From Desulfonatronum sp. SC1 (GTDB lineage Bacteria > Desulfobacterota > Desulfovibrionia > Desulfovibrionales > Desulfonatronaceae): a stretch of DNA of 64,000 nt. The notes beneath the pieces were generated by a model. That model had not been told where the DNA came from. It was given only the letters and a program-made list of their open reading frames with translations, and made no database searches. Shown piece after piece: positions 54,791 through 63,471 of the stretch (within the stretch, counting starts at the first letter, position 1; each line of letters begins with the position of its first letter). The translations under genes were made by a program, and so were the position numbers. The stretch spans positions 1-64,000 of the forward strand of contig NZ_PZKN01000022.1 of the NCBI RefSeq assembly GCF_003046795.1, written 5' to 3'.

Positions 54791-55330
54791 GTGTCCATTC
54801 GTTCTTTGCGTCGAACTTCTTCCGGCTTGACCCTTGTCGATACCCTGGTCGCCATTGCCATCGCCTTGTTGTTACTGGCCGTCAGCGCGCCGTATCTAGG
54901 GGGGATGTTGCGCAGTGCCGGGGTTTCGACGACGGCCCATGAATTCCTGTCCACCCTCAGCTATGCCCGCAGCGAGGCCATCAACCGTAATCAGCGGATC
55001 ACTGTCTGCAAGAGCGCGGACGGCCGGGAGTGCACCACCCAGGGAGGCTGGGAACAGGGATGGATCGTGTTCGTGGATGCAGGAAACCAAGCCCAGGTGG
55101 CCGAGTCCGAGGACATTCTCCGGATGCGCGGTCCCTTGCGTGGCGAGACGACCTTGACCGGGAACATGCCCGTACGCAACTATGTATCATACGTCAGCAA
55201 CGGTTCGACGCAGTACGTTAGCGGCGCGTTCCAAGCCGGCACTCTGACTCTCTGTCGTCAGGAGCGCGGAGTTAAGTTCGTCCTGGCCCGGGCAGGGAGG
55301 GTCAGGACGGAGAAGACCACCTGTCAGTGA
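54791..55330 (+). CDS. Minor pseudopilin, GspH/FimT family
   Basis: A 179-residue prepilin. A 12-residue basic leader ends at Gly, and the mature protein opens LTLVDTLVAIAIALLLL, the class III (type IV) N-methylated pilin helix. Position 5, normally Glu, is Asp here. The rest has the GspH/FimT pattern: LSYARSEAINRNQRITVCKS and WEQGWIVFVD. I choose GTG 54791 because it gives a leader of normal length; an in-frame ATG at 54701 gives 42 residues and neither has a clear ribosome site. The gene follows a GEMM riboswitch. Confidence 0.88.
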   Translation: MSIRSLRRTSSGLTLVDTLVAIAIALLLLAVSAPYLGGMLRSAGVSTTAHEFLSTLSYARSEAINRNQRITVCKSADGRECTTQGGWEQGWIVFVDAGNQAQVAESEDILRMRGPLRGETTLTGNMPVRNYVSYVSNGSTQYVSGAFQAGTLTLCRQERGVKFVLARAGRVRTEKTTCQ

Positions 55331-55345
55331 TCCATTTGGTTTTAG

Positions 55346-55800
55346 ATAGAATGGAAATGTCACCAAAATAATAATGGCTTCTCCATCATCGAAGTCCTGA
55401 TCGTGGTGGCCATCGCCGCCATCCTCACGGGCATCGCCATCCCGGCGTTCGACGTGTTTATAGGCAATACGCGGACCAGTACCGTGGCCAACGAGTTCGT
55501 TTCGGCGCTGAATCTTGCGAGAAGCGAGGCGATAAAGCGGGGTGTGGAGGTATATGTTTGTCGGAGTGAGAATGGTTCGTCTTGTGCACAAGTGGGTACT
55601 GGGGGCAGGGATGGCTGGTCGCGGACGAGACCAATGCCTTGATTGGAGTTCGTGATGGTCTGAAGGAGGCTTCAACTTTTTTCGGTAACGGTACGTTCTC
55701 CAACGACAACGTTAAGGTAACCTTCAAAAGGGATGGTACGTTGAAAGCAGCCGTCAACGAAGCCGTAGATTTTTTAAAGTCGAGAACATGGGCAGAGTGA
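55346..55800 (+). pseudogene. Broken GspH/FimT pseudopilin gene
   Basis: A second pseudopilin lies 15 bases after the first, with a prepilin site NNNG/FSIIEVLIVVAIAAIL and the family word LNLARSEAIKRGVEVYVCRS. Two defects are visible. No start codon exists in frame between the stop at 55343 and the helix; the nearest ATGs (55351, 55357) are in another frame and stop after a few codons at a run of A and T. Near 55583 the frame must shift to continue into TSGYWGQGWLVADETN and the C-terminus ending at 55800. Either a pseudogene, or two sequencing or programmed shifts. Confidence 0.75.
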
Positions 55801-56048
55801 TGTGCATTTATGTTAATAATGCTGGCCGGGTTCGAACGAGTAAAAATTGCTGATGGAATAACGGACAAGGATTTTTCCAATGTTCTCCACGGCCTCCAGA
55901 GACTCCGCAACCATGCAACAGTATCGGGAAACCGCGAACAGACGATTCACGGCTTTGGCCAGTAGGCGTACGGACCGAAGGACGTGGGCATGGCGCGAAA
56001 GGCGCGTGTACGTTATTTTCCGTGTTGTTTCGCTGCAAGGAAGGTTTC

Positions 56049-56453
56049 ATGACCAATTCGAAAGGCTTCACCATCATCGAACTCCTCATCGTGGTCGCTA
56101 TCCTGGGTATTCTGGCGGCCATCGCCATTCCGTCGGTGACCAAGTACACCACCAACGCCCGCCGGGCGGACGGGAAGACGGCCCTTTTGGCCGCGGCCCA
56201 GGCCATGGAGCGGCATTATACGAATAATTACACGTATGTTGGGGCGACGATAGGTTCCGCCACTACAGACTTAATCCCTGAGAACTCGGACAGCGGCTAC
56301 TACATCCTCAGCTTCACAACCAATGGCACGAACCCCGCTGCGGACAAATTTGAAATCCAGGCCGAGGGGCAAGGCAAGCAAGCCGGCGACACTGCCTGTC
56401 AGATAATGACCATCGACCAGTTGGGAAGAAAGACGCCCTCAGGGTGTTGGTAA
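56049..56453 (+). CDS. Type IV pilin, PilE-like
   Basis: A 134-residue pilin. A six-residue leader MTNSKG is followed by FTIIELLIVVAILGILAAIAIP with Glu at position 5, then an alpha/beta head with NYTYVG, and two Cys (DTACQIM and SGCW at the C-terminus) that would form the D-region disulfide. ATG 56049 is backed by aaggaagg five bases upstream. The pattern matches PilE/ComP-type minor or major pilins. It is the third pseudopilin gene of the locus, 248 bases after the broken one, with no assembly genes adjacent. Confidence 0.9.
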   Translation: MTNSKGFTIIELLIVVAILGILAAIAIPSVTKYTTNARRADGKTALLAAAQAMERHYTNNYTYVGATIGSATTDLIPENSDSGYYILSFTTNGTNPAADKFEIQAEGQGKQAGDTACQIMTIDQLGRKTPSGCW

Positions 56454-56608
56454 TGATTCTTTTTTAATCTCTATGAGGAAGCGACAATCTCATGAAGGAC
56501 GAGAGCATTGACGTTCAGAGCTAAGCGGTTGCATCGCGGCGGGGCCGATTTATCATCACTTCGTTGGTCTTTGTTCCGGAGATATGTCGCGAACTCTGGA
56601 GGTGACGC

Positions 56609-57667
56609 ATGGCAACGACACGGAGATGCTTCTTGCAAGGGCTGGCGCTGGCCGCGGGGTCGGTGTTCGCCGGCGGATGCGCCGAGGCCCTGGATTCAAG
56701 TCTCAACAGCGACGGATGGCGTCCGGCCTACGCCGACCTGGAGGATGCCGGGATGCTGGCCGCGCGCATCGAGCAGGCCTATGCCAAGCTGGAGCAGTGC
56801 GACCTTTGCCCCCACGCCTGCGGGGTGAATCGGCTTGGCGGGGAAACGGGCTTTTGTGAAGCCCGGGGGCGGGCCGTGGTCCATAGCCACGGGCCGCACT
56901 TCGGGGAGGAATTGCCGCTGGTCGGCCGCAACGGCTCCGGGACCATCTTTTTCTCCCACTGCAACCTGCGCTGCGTCTTCTGCCAGAACTGGCCCATCGC
57001 CCACCTGGGCCACGGACGGGAGTTGGACGACGCCCGACTGGCGGACCTGATGCTGGATTTGCAGCGCCGGGGCTGCCACAACATCAATCTGGTCACCCCT
57101 ACCCATTTCCTGCCCAACATCCTCGGGGCGGTGCGCATCGCCCGCCAGCAGGGCCTGCGCCTGCCGCTGTGCTACAATACCGGCGGCTATGAAACCGTGG
57201 AGAATGTCCGGTTGCTGGACGGCGTGGTGGACATCTATTTGCCGGACCTGAAGTTCATGAGTTCGGACGAGTCGGCCAGGTACGTGATCCAGGGACGGGG
57301 CGATTACCCGGCCATGGCCAAGGCCTCTATCCTGGAAATGCACCGGCAGGTGGGCGACGTGGACGTGTCCGGGGACGCGGTGGCCCGGCGTGGGTTGCTG
57401 ATCCGCCACCTGGTCATGCCCAACCAGGTGTCCGGAACACGGGAATTCGTGGATTGGGTGGCCCGGGAGCTGCCCCAGGACACCTACGTGAACATCATGT
57501 CCCAGTACCGGGTGGAGCACATGGCCTTTGACCACGAACCCATCTCCCGGGCCATCACCTCCCGGGAATACGTGGAAGCCATGGACTGGGCCATGGCCGC
57601 CGGGCTGACCAACCTGGACAATCGCTCCCTGGCCAACCTGGAAATCCATCGGCGGATGCTGGAGTAG
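56609..57667 (+). CDS. Radical SAM protein (PflX/COG1313-like) with Tat/lipoprotein-like N-terminus
   Basis: A 352-residue radical SAM enzyme. The signature cysteines are in HCNLRCVFCQNW (C118, C122, C125). Before it lies a second cysteine group CDLCPHACGVNRLGGETGFC (C64-C83), typical of glycyl-radical-activase-like proteins of the PflA/PflX group. Unusually, it opens with TTRRCFLQGLALAAGSVFAGGC, which looks like a twin-arginine signal with a lipobox-like Cys at 24. Radical SAM enzymes normally work in the cytoplasm. The ATG follows ggaggtgacgc. It converges with the next radical SAM gene. Confidence 0.88.
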   Translation: MATTRRCFLQGLALAAGSVFAGGCAEALDSSLNSDGWRPAYADLEDAGMLAARIEQAYAKLEQCDLCPHACGVNRLGGETGFCEARGRAVVHSHGPHFGEELPLVGRNGSGTIFFSHCNLRCVFCQNWPIAHLGHGRELDDARLADLMLDLQRRGCHNINLVTPTHFLPNILGAVRIARQQGLRLPLCYNTGGYETVENVRLLDGVVDIYLPDLKFMSSDESARYVIQGRGDYPAMAKASILEMHRQVGDVDVSGDAVARRGLLIRHLVMPNQVSGTREFVDWVARELPQDTYVNIMSQYRVEHMAFDHEPISRAITSREYVEAMDWAMAAGLTNLDNRSLANLEIHRRMLE

Positions 57668-57682
57668 GGGCGCAAGCCCGCG

Positions 57683-58915
57683 TCAGTTCCAGATCCCAGG
57701 AATTTCCAGCTGGCAGTGGGGGCAACGGCCGTTCTGGATTCGCATTTGGTCCACGATGAACCCCACTCTGGTGATGATCGCTTGGCCACAGTCCGGGCAG
57801 AAGGTGTTTTCCCCGTCGTGGCCCGGGACCTTGGCCACGTAGACGAAGCGCAGGCCGGCCTCCAGGGCCGTGTCTCGGGCCCGGTCCAGGATGGAAACCG
57901 GGGTGCGGGGAAGGGCGGAGAGCCGGTACAAGGGGTAGAACCGGGCCAGATGCAGCGGGGTGTCCGGGCCCAGCTCCCCGGCGATCCAACGGCACATCTC
58001 GGCCAGAACGTTCATGTCGTCGTTGAGCGTGGGGATGATAATGCTGGTGATTTCCAGGTGCATCCCGGACTGTTTGATGATCCGCAGCGCGTCCTGCACC
58101 GGTTTGAGCTCCCCGCCGACCACGTTCCGATAGAAATCCGGATCAAATCCCTTCAGGTCCACGTTGGCTGCATCCAGCACCTCGCACAGATTCCGCAGGG
58201 GTTCCGGGCGGATGTAGGCCGCCGTGTGCATCAGATTGAGCATCCCCGCTACCCTGGCCAGCCTGGCCACCTCCAGCATGTATTCATAAAAGACCACCGG
58301 CTCGCCAAAGGCGAAGCTCACGGAACGCAGCCCGGCGGCCCGGGCCTGGGCCACCACGGCCTCCGGGGGCAGATCGTAGGCATGGACGTCCTCGGGGCGG
58401 ACCAGGGCCATGTCCCAGACTTCGCAGAACTTGCAGTGCAGGTTGCAGCCGGCCGTGGAAACGGACAGGGCTCGGCTTCCCGGTAGGACGTGAAAGAACG
58501 GCTTGCGCTCCACCGGGTCTTCCTGAACCAGGACCGGGTTGCCATAGGTCAGCGTGACCCCCTGGCCGTCGCGGTTTTCCCGGACCCGACAGGAGGAGCG
58601 CTGTCCAGGGGCAAGAGTGCATTGATGGGGGCAGAGCATGCACTGGACGCCGTCGTTCGCCGCGGGACTGAACCAGGGAGACGGTCGGGGGCGGACAAGG
58701 CCTCGCTGGGCCGTCTGGTTGGATGCGCCGGCATTTTGGGCGTGCAGGTTGATCGGCAGTCCGGTGAGCCCGGAAACCCCCAACGCACCAGCCCCACATG
58801 CCGCCAGCCTCAGAAATTGTTTCCTGGTCATGGATTTGGTCGGGGCCTGGGCCTGGGCCGGGGGCGGGGTCAGATTCGGATTCGGATTCGGGCATGATGC
58901 GTTGTGGTGCGGCAT
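57683..58915 (-). CDS. AmmeMemoRadiSam-type radical SAM protein with Tat-like signal
   Basis: A 410-residue relative of the preceding protein. Radical SAM cysteines: GCNLHCKFCEVW (C157, C161, C164). An N-terminal CMLCPHQC ... CRVRENRDG group and a C-terminal CPDCG/CPHC pair may bind further iron-sulfur or zinc. A Pro/Asn-rich stretch is followed by MTRKQFLRLAACGAGALGVSGL, a Tat-like signal (RK pair). ATG 58915 has gcgagg eight bases upstream. It follows the membrane SpeE-like gene by 21 bases, so they are probably one operon. AMMECR1 and Memo partners are absent from the window. Confidence 0.87.
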   Translation of the reverse strand: MPHHNASCPNPNPNLTPPPAQAQAPTKSMTRKQFLRLAACGAGALGVSGLTGLPINLHAQNAGASNQTAQRGLVRPRPSPWFSPAANDGVQCMLCPHQCTLAPGQRSSCRVRENRDGQGVTLTYGNPVLVQEDPVERKPFFHVLPGSRALSVSTAGCNLHCKFCEVWDMALVRPEDVHAYDLPPEAVVAQARAAGLRSVSFAFGEPVVFYEYMLEVARLARVAGMLNLMHTAAYIRPEPLRNLCEVLDAANVDLKGFDPDFYRNVVGGELKPVQDALRIIKQSGMHLEITSIIIPTLNDDMNVLAEMCRWIAGELGPDTPLHLARFYPLYRLSALPRTPVSILDRARDTALEAGLRFVYVAKVPGHDGENTFCPDCGQAIITRVGFIVDQMRIQNGRCPHCQLEIPGIWN

Positions 58916-58936
58916 AAAATACCTCGCTGCGCTGTC

Positions 58937-61582
58937 TCATGGTTGATCCGCAGTGACTGAGGGCTCGCGGGCGTGGCCTGATCCATCGGCGAGCGCGGCC
59001 AGGAGCGTGAGCCCGGCCGCGGCGTTGAGCGCCCCGGCCAGCAGGAAGCAGGCCGGAATGCCCTGGACCGGGGCGATGGCCACTCCAGCCAGGGCCGCGC
59101 CGAGGCAGGCCCCTGCCAGCTCCAGGCCGTAGATCCGGCCCGCGGCCTGTTCGGGTTTGCCGGTCAAGGCCGTGGAACAGGCCGCGGCCAGGGGGAAGTC
59201 AACTCCTCCGGCCAGGCCCGCGATGAAGGTCAGGGCCACGAACAGGATCAGCACGGTCAGGGAGGAGGTGATCGCCGCGGCCTGGGGCAGGAGCAACCCC
59301 ACGGCCCAGGCCAGCGCGGCGATTCCGACCTGGACCAGGGCCAATCCCAGGGCCAGGGGCTTGGTCCGAGAGGCGGATGTATCATGAAGGAACCGCTGCC
59401 CCAGAAAAGTGCCCACGGCCAGCCCGGACATGAACACGGCCACGATGAGGCCCACGGTCTCGTATACAAATCCATATAGTCCTTGAAAGGCGAAGAGCAA
59501 GGCCACCTGCATCAACATGGTGGACATGCCGGTGGTCAGGGCCGCCAGGTTGACGGCCCATGCCAATCCGGCCGGAGAGTGTTTCGGGGAGGGCTTCCGG
59601 GAGCGTGCCCTGGGTGCTTGGGAGTGCATTTGGGAAGACTTGCGGGCTCTCCAGCGGGAAAGGGCAAGCACGGTCAGCACTGGGACCAGCAGGGCCGGAG
59701 CGATCCACCAGGGGCGGATATGGAGGATCGGTTTCAGGGCGTCCCGGCTTCCGGATCGGGTCAGCTCGTTCCAGTACATCAGTGTGTAGAAGTAGGCGAT
59801 GGGCCGGAAATCCGAATTGATGAAGAAGCGCTCGGCCACTGGCGGCAATGTTGCCACGGCCTGGATTTGCGCTTCCAGCGGTTCCGGCGTTAAGGGCGGG
59901 GCCGGGGGGCCGTCCAGGTGCGCTTGAGGGGCGCGCCCGTGGTGGCGCAGGATCCAGTTGATACGGCGCAGTGTCGGTTCGTGCAGCAGCACATGGTAGT
60001 GCAGTCCGGAAAAGCCTTGGGCCGTGATTTCCCGCTGGTCGAAGCGCGATCGCAACAATTCCGGGTTCGCCGAAATCCGGTCCGGATCATCTGTGGCGAA
60101 GAATAGCAGATGCCGTTCCCCTACGGCCAGGACATGGCCGAACACGTCGGCCAAGGTGTGATGGATCGCGGTGTTGCGGTTGGACACGGCCAGCCCCCGC
60201 AGGTCCGGCGTGGATGTGACGCCCACGGCCAGCACTCCGCCCGGAGCGAGCAAATCCTGGGCCTGCTGGAAGAACTCCTGGGTGTAGGTGCGGTTCAGGA
60301 CCGCGGTGGCCGGGTCCGGGGCGTCCACGATGATCATGTCGTAGGGCAAGGCCGCGCCGGACTTGACGAAGAGCCGGGAGTCGGTATGAATCATCCGGAT
60401 TCCTGGGCGCTCCAGGGCAGCGAAGGTCCGGGCCGGGGCGTATTGGCGGGCCGTTTCCGTGAGCACGTTGTCCAGTTCGATGTAGTCCAATTCTCGGACC
60501 GGATGGCGCAGGATTTCCGCCAGCATGCCCCGCATTCCGCCGCCGATGAGCAGAACGCGTCCAGGGTCGGGATGCTGGACCAGGGCCAGGTGGGCCACGG
60601 CCACGGCCTCCTGTTCCTCCAATCCGGGCACGGCCGTATCCTGGCCCGCGGTGCTGAAGACCAGGTGGCCGCTCTGGAAAAAGCTATACTGGTCATCGCG
60701 GCGCAGCACGGCAATGGCCCCGTGCCTGGACGGCCGGGTCTCCACCAACTCGTGATCCGGGGCGAAATGCCGCCACTGGGCCGTAGCGGTCCAACGGTCC
60801 ACGTGGTCCAGGGCGAAATAGAGCCCGGTGAGCAGCCCGATGACCATCAGGGTGATTATCAGGGTGGCAAGCACGGGTGCGAACAAGACCGGGGCCAAGG
60901 CGGCGTTTGGGCCGGCAAGGCGGCCCGCAAGCCCGCCCGAAAGTCCACTGGAAAGCCCACTGGGGCGCCGGCCTGCGCCCGGCCGATCAACCCCGTACAG
61001 GCCCAGGGCGACCGTGGCCATGAGCATCGCGGCCAAGGCCGTGATCTGAAAAGCGTTCAGGAGTCGGACCAGAACAAAGGTGAACAAAACGCCCGCGAGC
61101 GTGTTGCCCGCGGCTTCCACCATGTAGGTCTTGCTCGCCCCGGAGGCGTCCAAGGCCCTGTCCCGCTCTCGCCATATCCGGGCCAGCAGGACGAATTGGC
61201 CGCCCAGCAGCAGACAGGCCGGGGCCATGACCAGGAAACAGGAAAGGAACATTTCCCCAAGGCCCAGAGACGCGCCGGGCAGGACGTCGAAAAAAACGCG
61301 CAGGTTTCGGATCACAATGATGGTCGCCGGAAGGATCGGGATCAGACATCCGGCATTCAGGGCCAGGAGCAAGCCAGGGCGTGTCGCCCGCTGCGTGAGC
61401 CGACCGCCTAGCCAGCCGCCAACCCCGGTCCAGGCAAGCCACGCGGACAGGATGATCCCGATGGACAGCTCGTTGCCCTGAAAGACCATCAACAGTTCCC
61501 GCAAAAGCACTACCTGGGCGAGTTGGGAGACCATGCCCAGCATCAGGGTGGCGCAAACGTGGCGGGGAAAGGGGCGTGACAT
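58937..61582 (-). CDS. Membrane protein with spermidine synthase-like domain between two transporter-like halves
   Basis: An 881-residue fusion. About eight N-terminal membrane segments (residues 10-260), a SAM-dependent methyltransferase/spermidine synthase fold (about 280-560), then a further membrane bundle (about 625-865). The SAM loop reads LLIGGGMRGMLAE (344-356) in place of the canonical GGGDG, and the Tyr-His-Glu substrate word before it is EEQEAVAVAH. MIIVDAPDPATAVLN is retained. A Gly/Ser/Leu/Arg low-complexity stretch lies at 205-233. ATG 61582 is used; an in-frame TTG at 61735 is possible. Polyamine synthesis is doubtful given the changed residues. Confidence 0.82.
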   Translation of the reverse strand: MSRPFPRHVCATLMLGMVSQLAQVVLLRELLMVFQGNELSIGIILSAWLAWTGVGGWLGGRLTQRATRPGLLLALNAGCLIPILPATIIVIRNLRVFFDVLPGASLGLGEMFLSCFLVMAPACLLLGGQFVLLARIWRERDRALDASGASKTYMVEAAGNTLAGVLFTFVLVRLLNAFQITALAAMLMATVALGLYGVDRPGAGRRPSGLSSGLSGGLAGRLAGPNAALAPVLFAPVLATLIITLMVIGLLTGLYFALDHVDRWTATAQWRHFAPDHELVETRPSRHGAIAVLRRDDQYSFFQSGHLVFSTAGQDTAVPGLEEQEAVAVAHLALVQHPDPGRVLLIGGGMRGMLAEILRHPVRELDYIELDNVLTETARQYAPARTFAALERPGIRMIHTDSRLFVKSGAALPYDMIIVDAPDPATAVLNRTYTQEFFQQAQDLLAPGGVLAVGVTSTPDLRGLAVSNRNTAIHHTLADVFGHVLAVGERHLLFFATDDPDRISANPELLRSRFDQREITAQGFSGLHYHVLLHEPTLRRINWILRHHGRAPQAHLDGPPAPPLTPEPLEAQIQAVATLPPVAERFFINSDFRPIAYFYTLMYWNELTRSGSRDALKPILHIRPWWIAPALLVPVLTVLALSRWRARKSSQMHSQAPRARSRKPSPKHSPAGLAWAVNLAALTTGMSTMLMQVALLFAFQGLYGFVYETVGLIVAVFMSGLAVGTFLGQRFLHDTSASRTKPLALGLALVQVGIAALAWAVGLLLPQAAAITSSLTVLILFVALTFIAGLAGGVDFPLAAACSTALTGKPEQAAGRIYGLELAGACLGAALAGVAIAPVQGIPACFLLAGALNAAAGLTLLAALADGSGHAREPSVTADQP

Positions 61583-61948
61583 TGGAGGGCTTTGGCTGGG
61601 GGGGCTCTGATAGGGTGTGCCCAGTGAACGAGGTCTTTCCCGAACAGCCAACACGAAAAAAAAACAAAACGCAATCAGCCCACGGCAGGCCCCATCTTCA
61701 TTTTTCGCATGGATGATCGGATTCTGGCGTAGCAACCCTCAGTGGTTGCCCATTTCTACAGAAAAGGGCAGGCACGGGGGCCTGCCCCTACGCCAAACCG
61801 CATATCCACGGGTAAAAACGCTTCCACCTGACGTCATGAACGGAACCGAGTCTATCCTGTTTTACTGTCAGGTCGCTTGCCATGCGCCGGCTTTCCGGAT
61901 TAGCAGTTTTTTTTCGCCAATACTTATCCCAACTCAGGAGACAACCGC
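61583..61948. other. Divergent intergenic region with CGTAGGGGC hairpin
   Basis: Besides the possible N-terminal extension of the SpeE-like gene (to 61735), this region holds one palindrome at 61766-61792 and the ribosome site of pyk (aggag, 61936-61940). No further gene is seen. Confidence 0.5.
61766..61792. repeat. CGTAGGGGC-type palindromic repeat
   Basis: Arms gggcaggc (61766-61773) and gcctgccc (61780-61787) form a hairpin; on the minus strand it is preceded by cgtagggg. The palindrome nested in the 16805-17030 repeat has the same cgtagggg-c plus hairpin design with different stem bases. Confidence 0.65.
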
Positions 61949-63391
61949 ATGAAATCAAAAATCGTGGTCACGGTAGGGCCGGCAATCGATTCAGAGGAGG
62001 CGTTGCGCCGGATGATCGAGCAGGGGGTGCGCATCTTTCGGCTGAACTTTTCTCATGGCGACCGGCCCTACTTTGAAACGATCATCGCCCGGTTGAAAAA
62101 ACTGGAGACCGAGATGGACGTCTCCTTGAGCCTGTTGCAGGATCTTTCCGGGCCCAAAATCCGGATCGGCGAACTCGCGGATGCACCTTGGGACGTGTAC
62201 AAGGATGATTTGCTGTATCTTGGCCTGCCAGGCGGCCAAAAAGACCTGGAGGGTGCCGGACGGAGCGTAAATGGAGTGCGCTGGATGGACCTGGATCAGC
62301 CGAAAATGCTGGAAGTCCTGGAAATGGGCGACACCGTGACCCTCAGCGACGGCGGTTTGCAATTTCGGGTCATGGAAAAGCTCGACCCCCGGACGGTCCT
62401 GCTCAAGGCGCTCAACGCGGGATTGTTGTCGTCGAAAAAAGGCGTGGCTTTTCCGGGCAAGGTCAGTCCGCTCCCGGCATTCACGCCCAAGGATCGTATG
62501 GACCTGGCTTATGGCCTGGAACTGGGCGTGAACGTGGTGGCCCTGTCCTTTGTTCAGGACGCCCAGGACATCCGCTCTCTGATCAACGAGATGGAGCGAC
62601 TGGGCCACCGGGTGCCGGTGATCGCCAAGCTGGAGCGGCGCAACGCCGTGGACAATCTTCAAGAGATTCTGGAGCTGGTGGACGGGATCATGGTCGCGCG
62701 GGGGGACCTGGGGCTGGAATGTCCCCTGGCCACCCTGCCGGGCATGCAAAAAGAGATCATCAAGGCCTGCAACCAGGCAGGCAAGCCGGTGATCGTGGCC
62801 ACCCAGATGCTGCTGTCCATGGTGGACAATCCCATGCCGACCCGGGCCGAGATCACGGACGTGGCCAACGCCATTCACGACGGGACGGACTGCGTGATGC
62901 TCTCCGAGGAAACCGCCATCGGCAACCATCCCCTGGAGACGGTGCGCACCATGCGGGAAATCGGTCTGGAGGCCGAACGCTTCGGCGCGAAGCACCATCG
63001 GGGCCCCAGAGCGCCTCGGGATCAGAGCGATCCGGCCTGGTTTCTGGCCTATGCCGCATGTCTGCTGGCGGAGAAGGCCCAGGTTCGCGCCCTGGTGGCC
63101 CACAGTATTTCCGGGGCCACGATCCGCCATCTCAGCGCCTGTCGCCCGGAACAGCCGATCCATGCCCTCTGCCCGGACAATCCGGCGCGTCAGTTCCTGA
63201 ATTTTTCCAAAGGCGTGGTCCCGCACTCGATCAAGGAACAACTCTCGGACCATCTGGACCGGACCGAGTATTTCGTGGACAGCAACCCGGATTTTTTCGC
63301 AACCGGCGAGGCCGTGGTGATTACCGCCGGACAGCCCAAGCCCCGCCAAGAACGCGTGGCCACGAACCTGGTGAAGATTTACGTGAAGTGA
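61949..63391 (+). CDS. pyk: Pyruvate kinase
   Basis: A 480-residue glycolytic enzyme making ATP and pyruvate from phosphoenolpyruvate. N-terminal KIVVTVGPAIDSEEALRRM, the substrate/metal words RLNFSHGD and LSGPKIRIGEL, the catalytic Lys in VIAKLERRNAVDN, MVARGDLGLE and VATQMLLSMVDNPMPTRAE with ANAIHDGTDCVMLSEETAIG. The active-site and C-terminal regulatory domains are complete. A clear aggag precedes ATG 61949. A REP-like hairpin follows the stop. Confidence 0.96.
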   Translation: MKSKIVVTVGPAIDSEEALRRMIEQGVRIFRLNFSHGDRPYFETIIARLKKLETEMDVSLSLLQDLSGPKIRIGELADAPWDVYKDDLLYLGLPGGQKDLEGAGRSVNGVRWMDLDQPKMLEVLEMGDTVTLSDGGLQFRVMEKLDPRTVLLKALNAGLLSSKKGVAFPGKVSPLPAFTPKDRMDLAYGLELGVNVVALSFVQDAQDIRSLINEMERLGHRVPVIAKLERRNAVDNLQEILELVDGIMVARGDLGLECPLATLPGMQKEIIKACNQAGKPVIVATQMLLSMVDNPMPTRAEITDVANAIHDGTDCVMLSEETAIGNHPLETVRTMREIGLEAERFGAKHHRGPRAPRDQSDPAWFLAYAACLLAEKAQVRALVAHSISGATIRHLSACRPEQPIHALCPDNPARQFLNFSKGVVPHSIKEQLSDHLDRTEYFVDSNPDFFATGEAVVITAGQPKPRQERVATNLVKIYVK

Positions 63392-63425
63392 GGAATTTCA
63401 AGTAGCTATGCCAGAAACGTTGCTT

Positions 63426-63460
63426 TGTAGGCCGGATAAGGCGACAGCCGCATCCGGCAC
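63426..63460. repeat. REP-like palindrome resembling E. coli REP
   Basis: The segment gtaggccggataaggcg is followed by acag and ccgcatccggc; gccggat and atccggc are perfect inverted arms. From memory this matches the E. coli REP consensus (GTAGGCCGGATAAGGCG...CGCCGCATCCGGC) almost base for base. It lies between the converging pyk and trehalose-phosphatase genes. Confidence 0.75.
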
Positions 63461-63471
63461 ACGTCAAATGA

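Noticed and set aside
55991-56005. A GG-N10-GC match (tggcgcgaaaggcgc) before the PilE-like gene
   Set aside because: Sigma-54 promoters are usual for pilins, but the -12 part lacks TTGC, so the match is too weak to list as a feature.
60110-61411. A 433-codon plus-strand frame antisense to the SpeE-like gene
   Set aside because: Gln/Gly/His-rich shadow composition and no start signal; the minus-strand frame has membrane segments and a SAM fold.
61991-63349. A 452-codon minus-strand open frame inside pyk
   Set aside because: Composition is that of a shadow frame; pyruvate kinase on the plus strand has all catalytic motifs.
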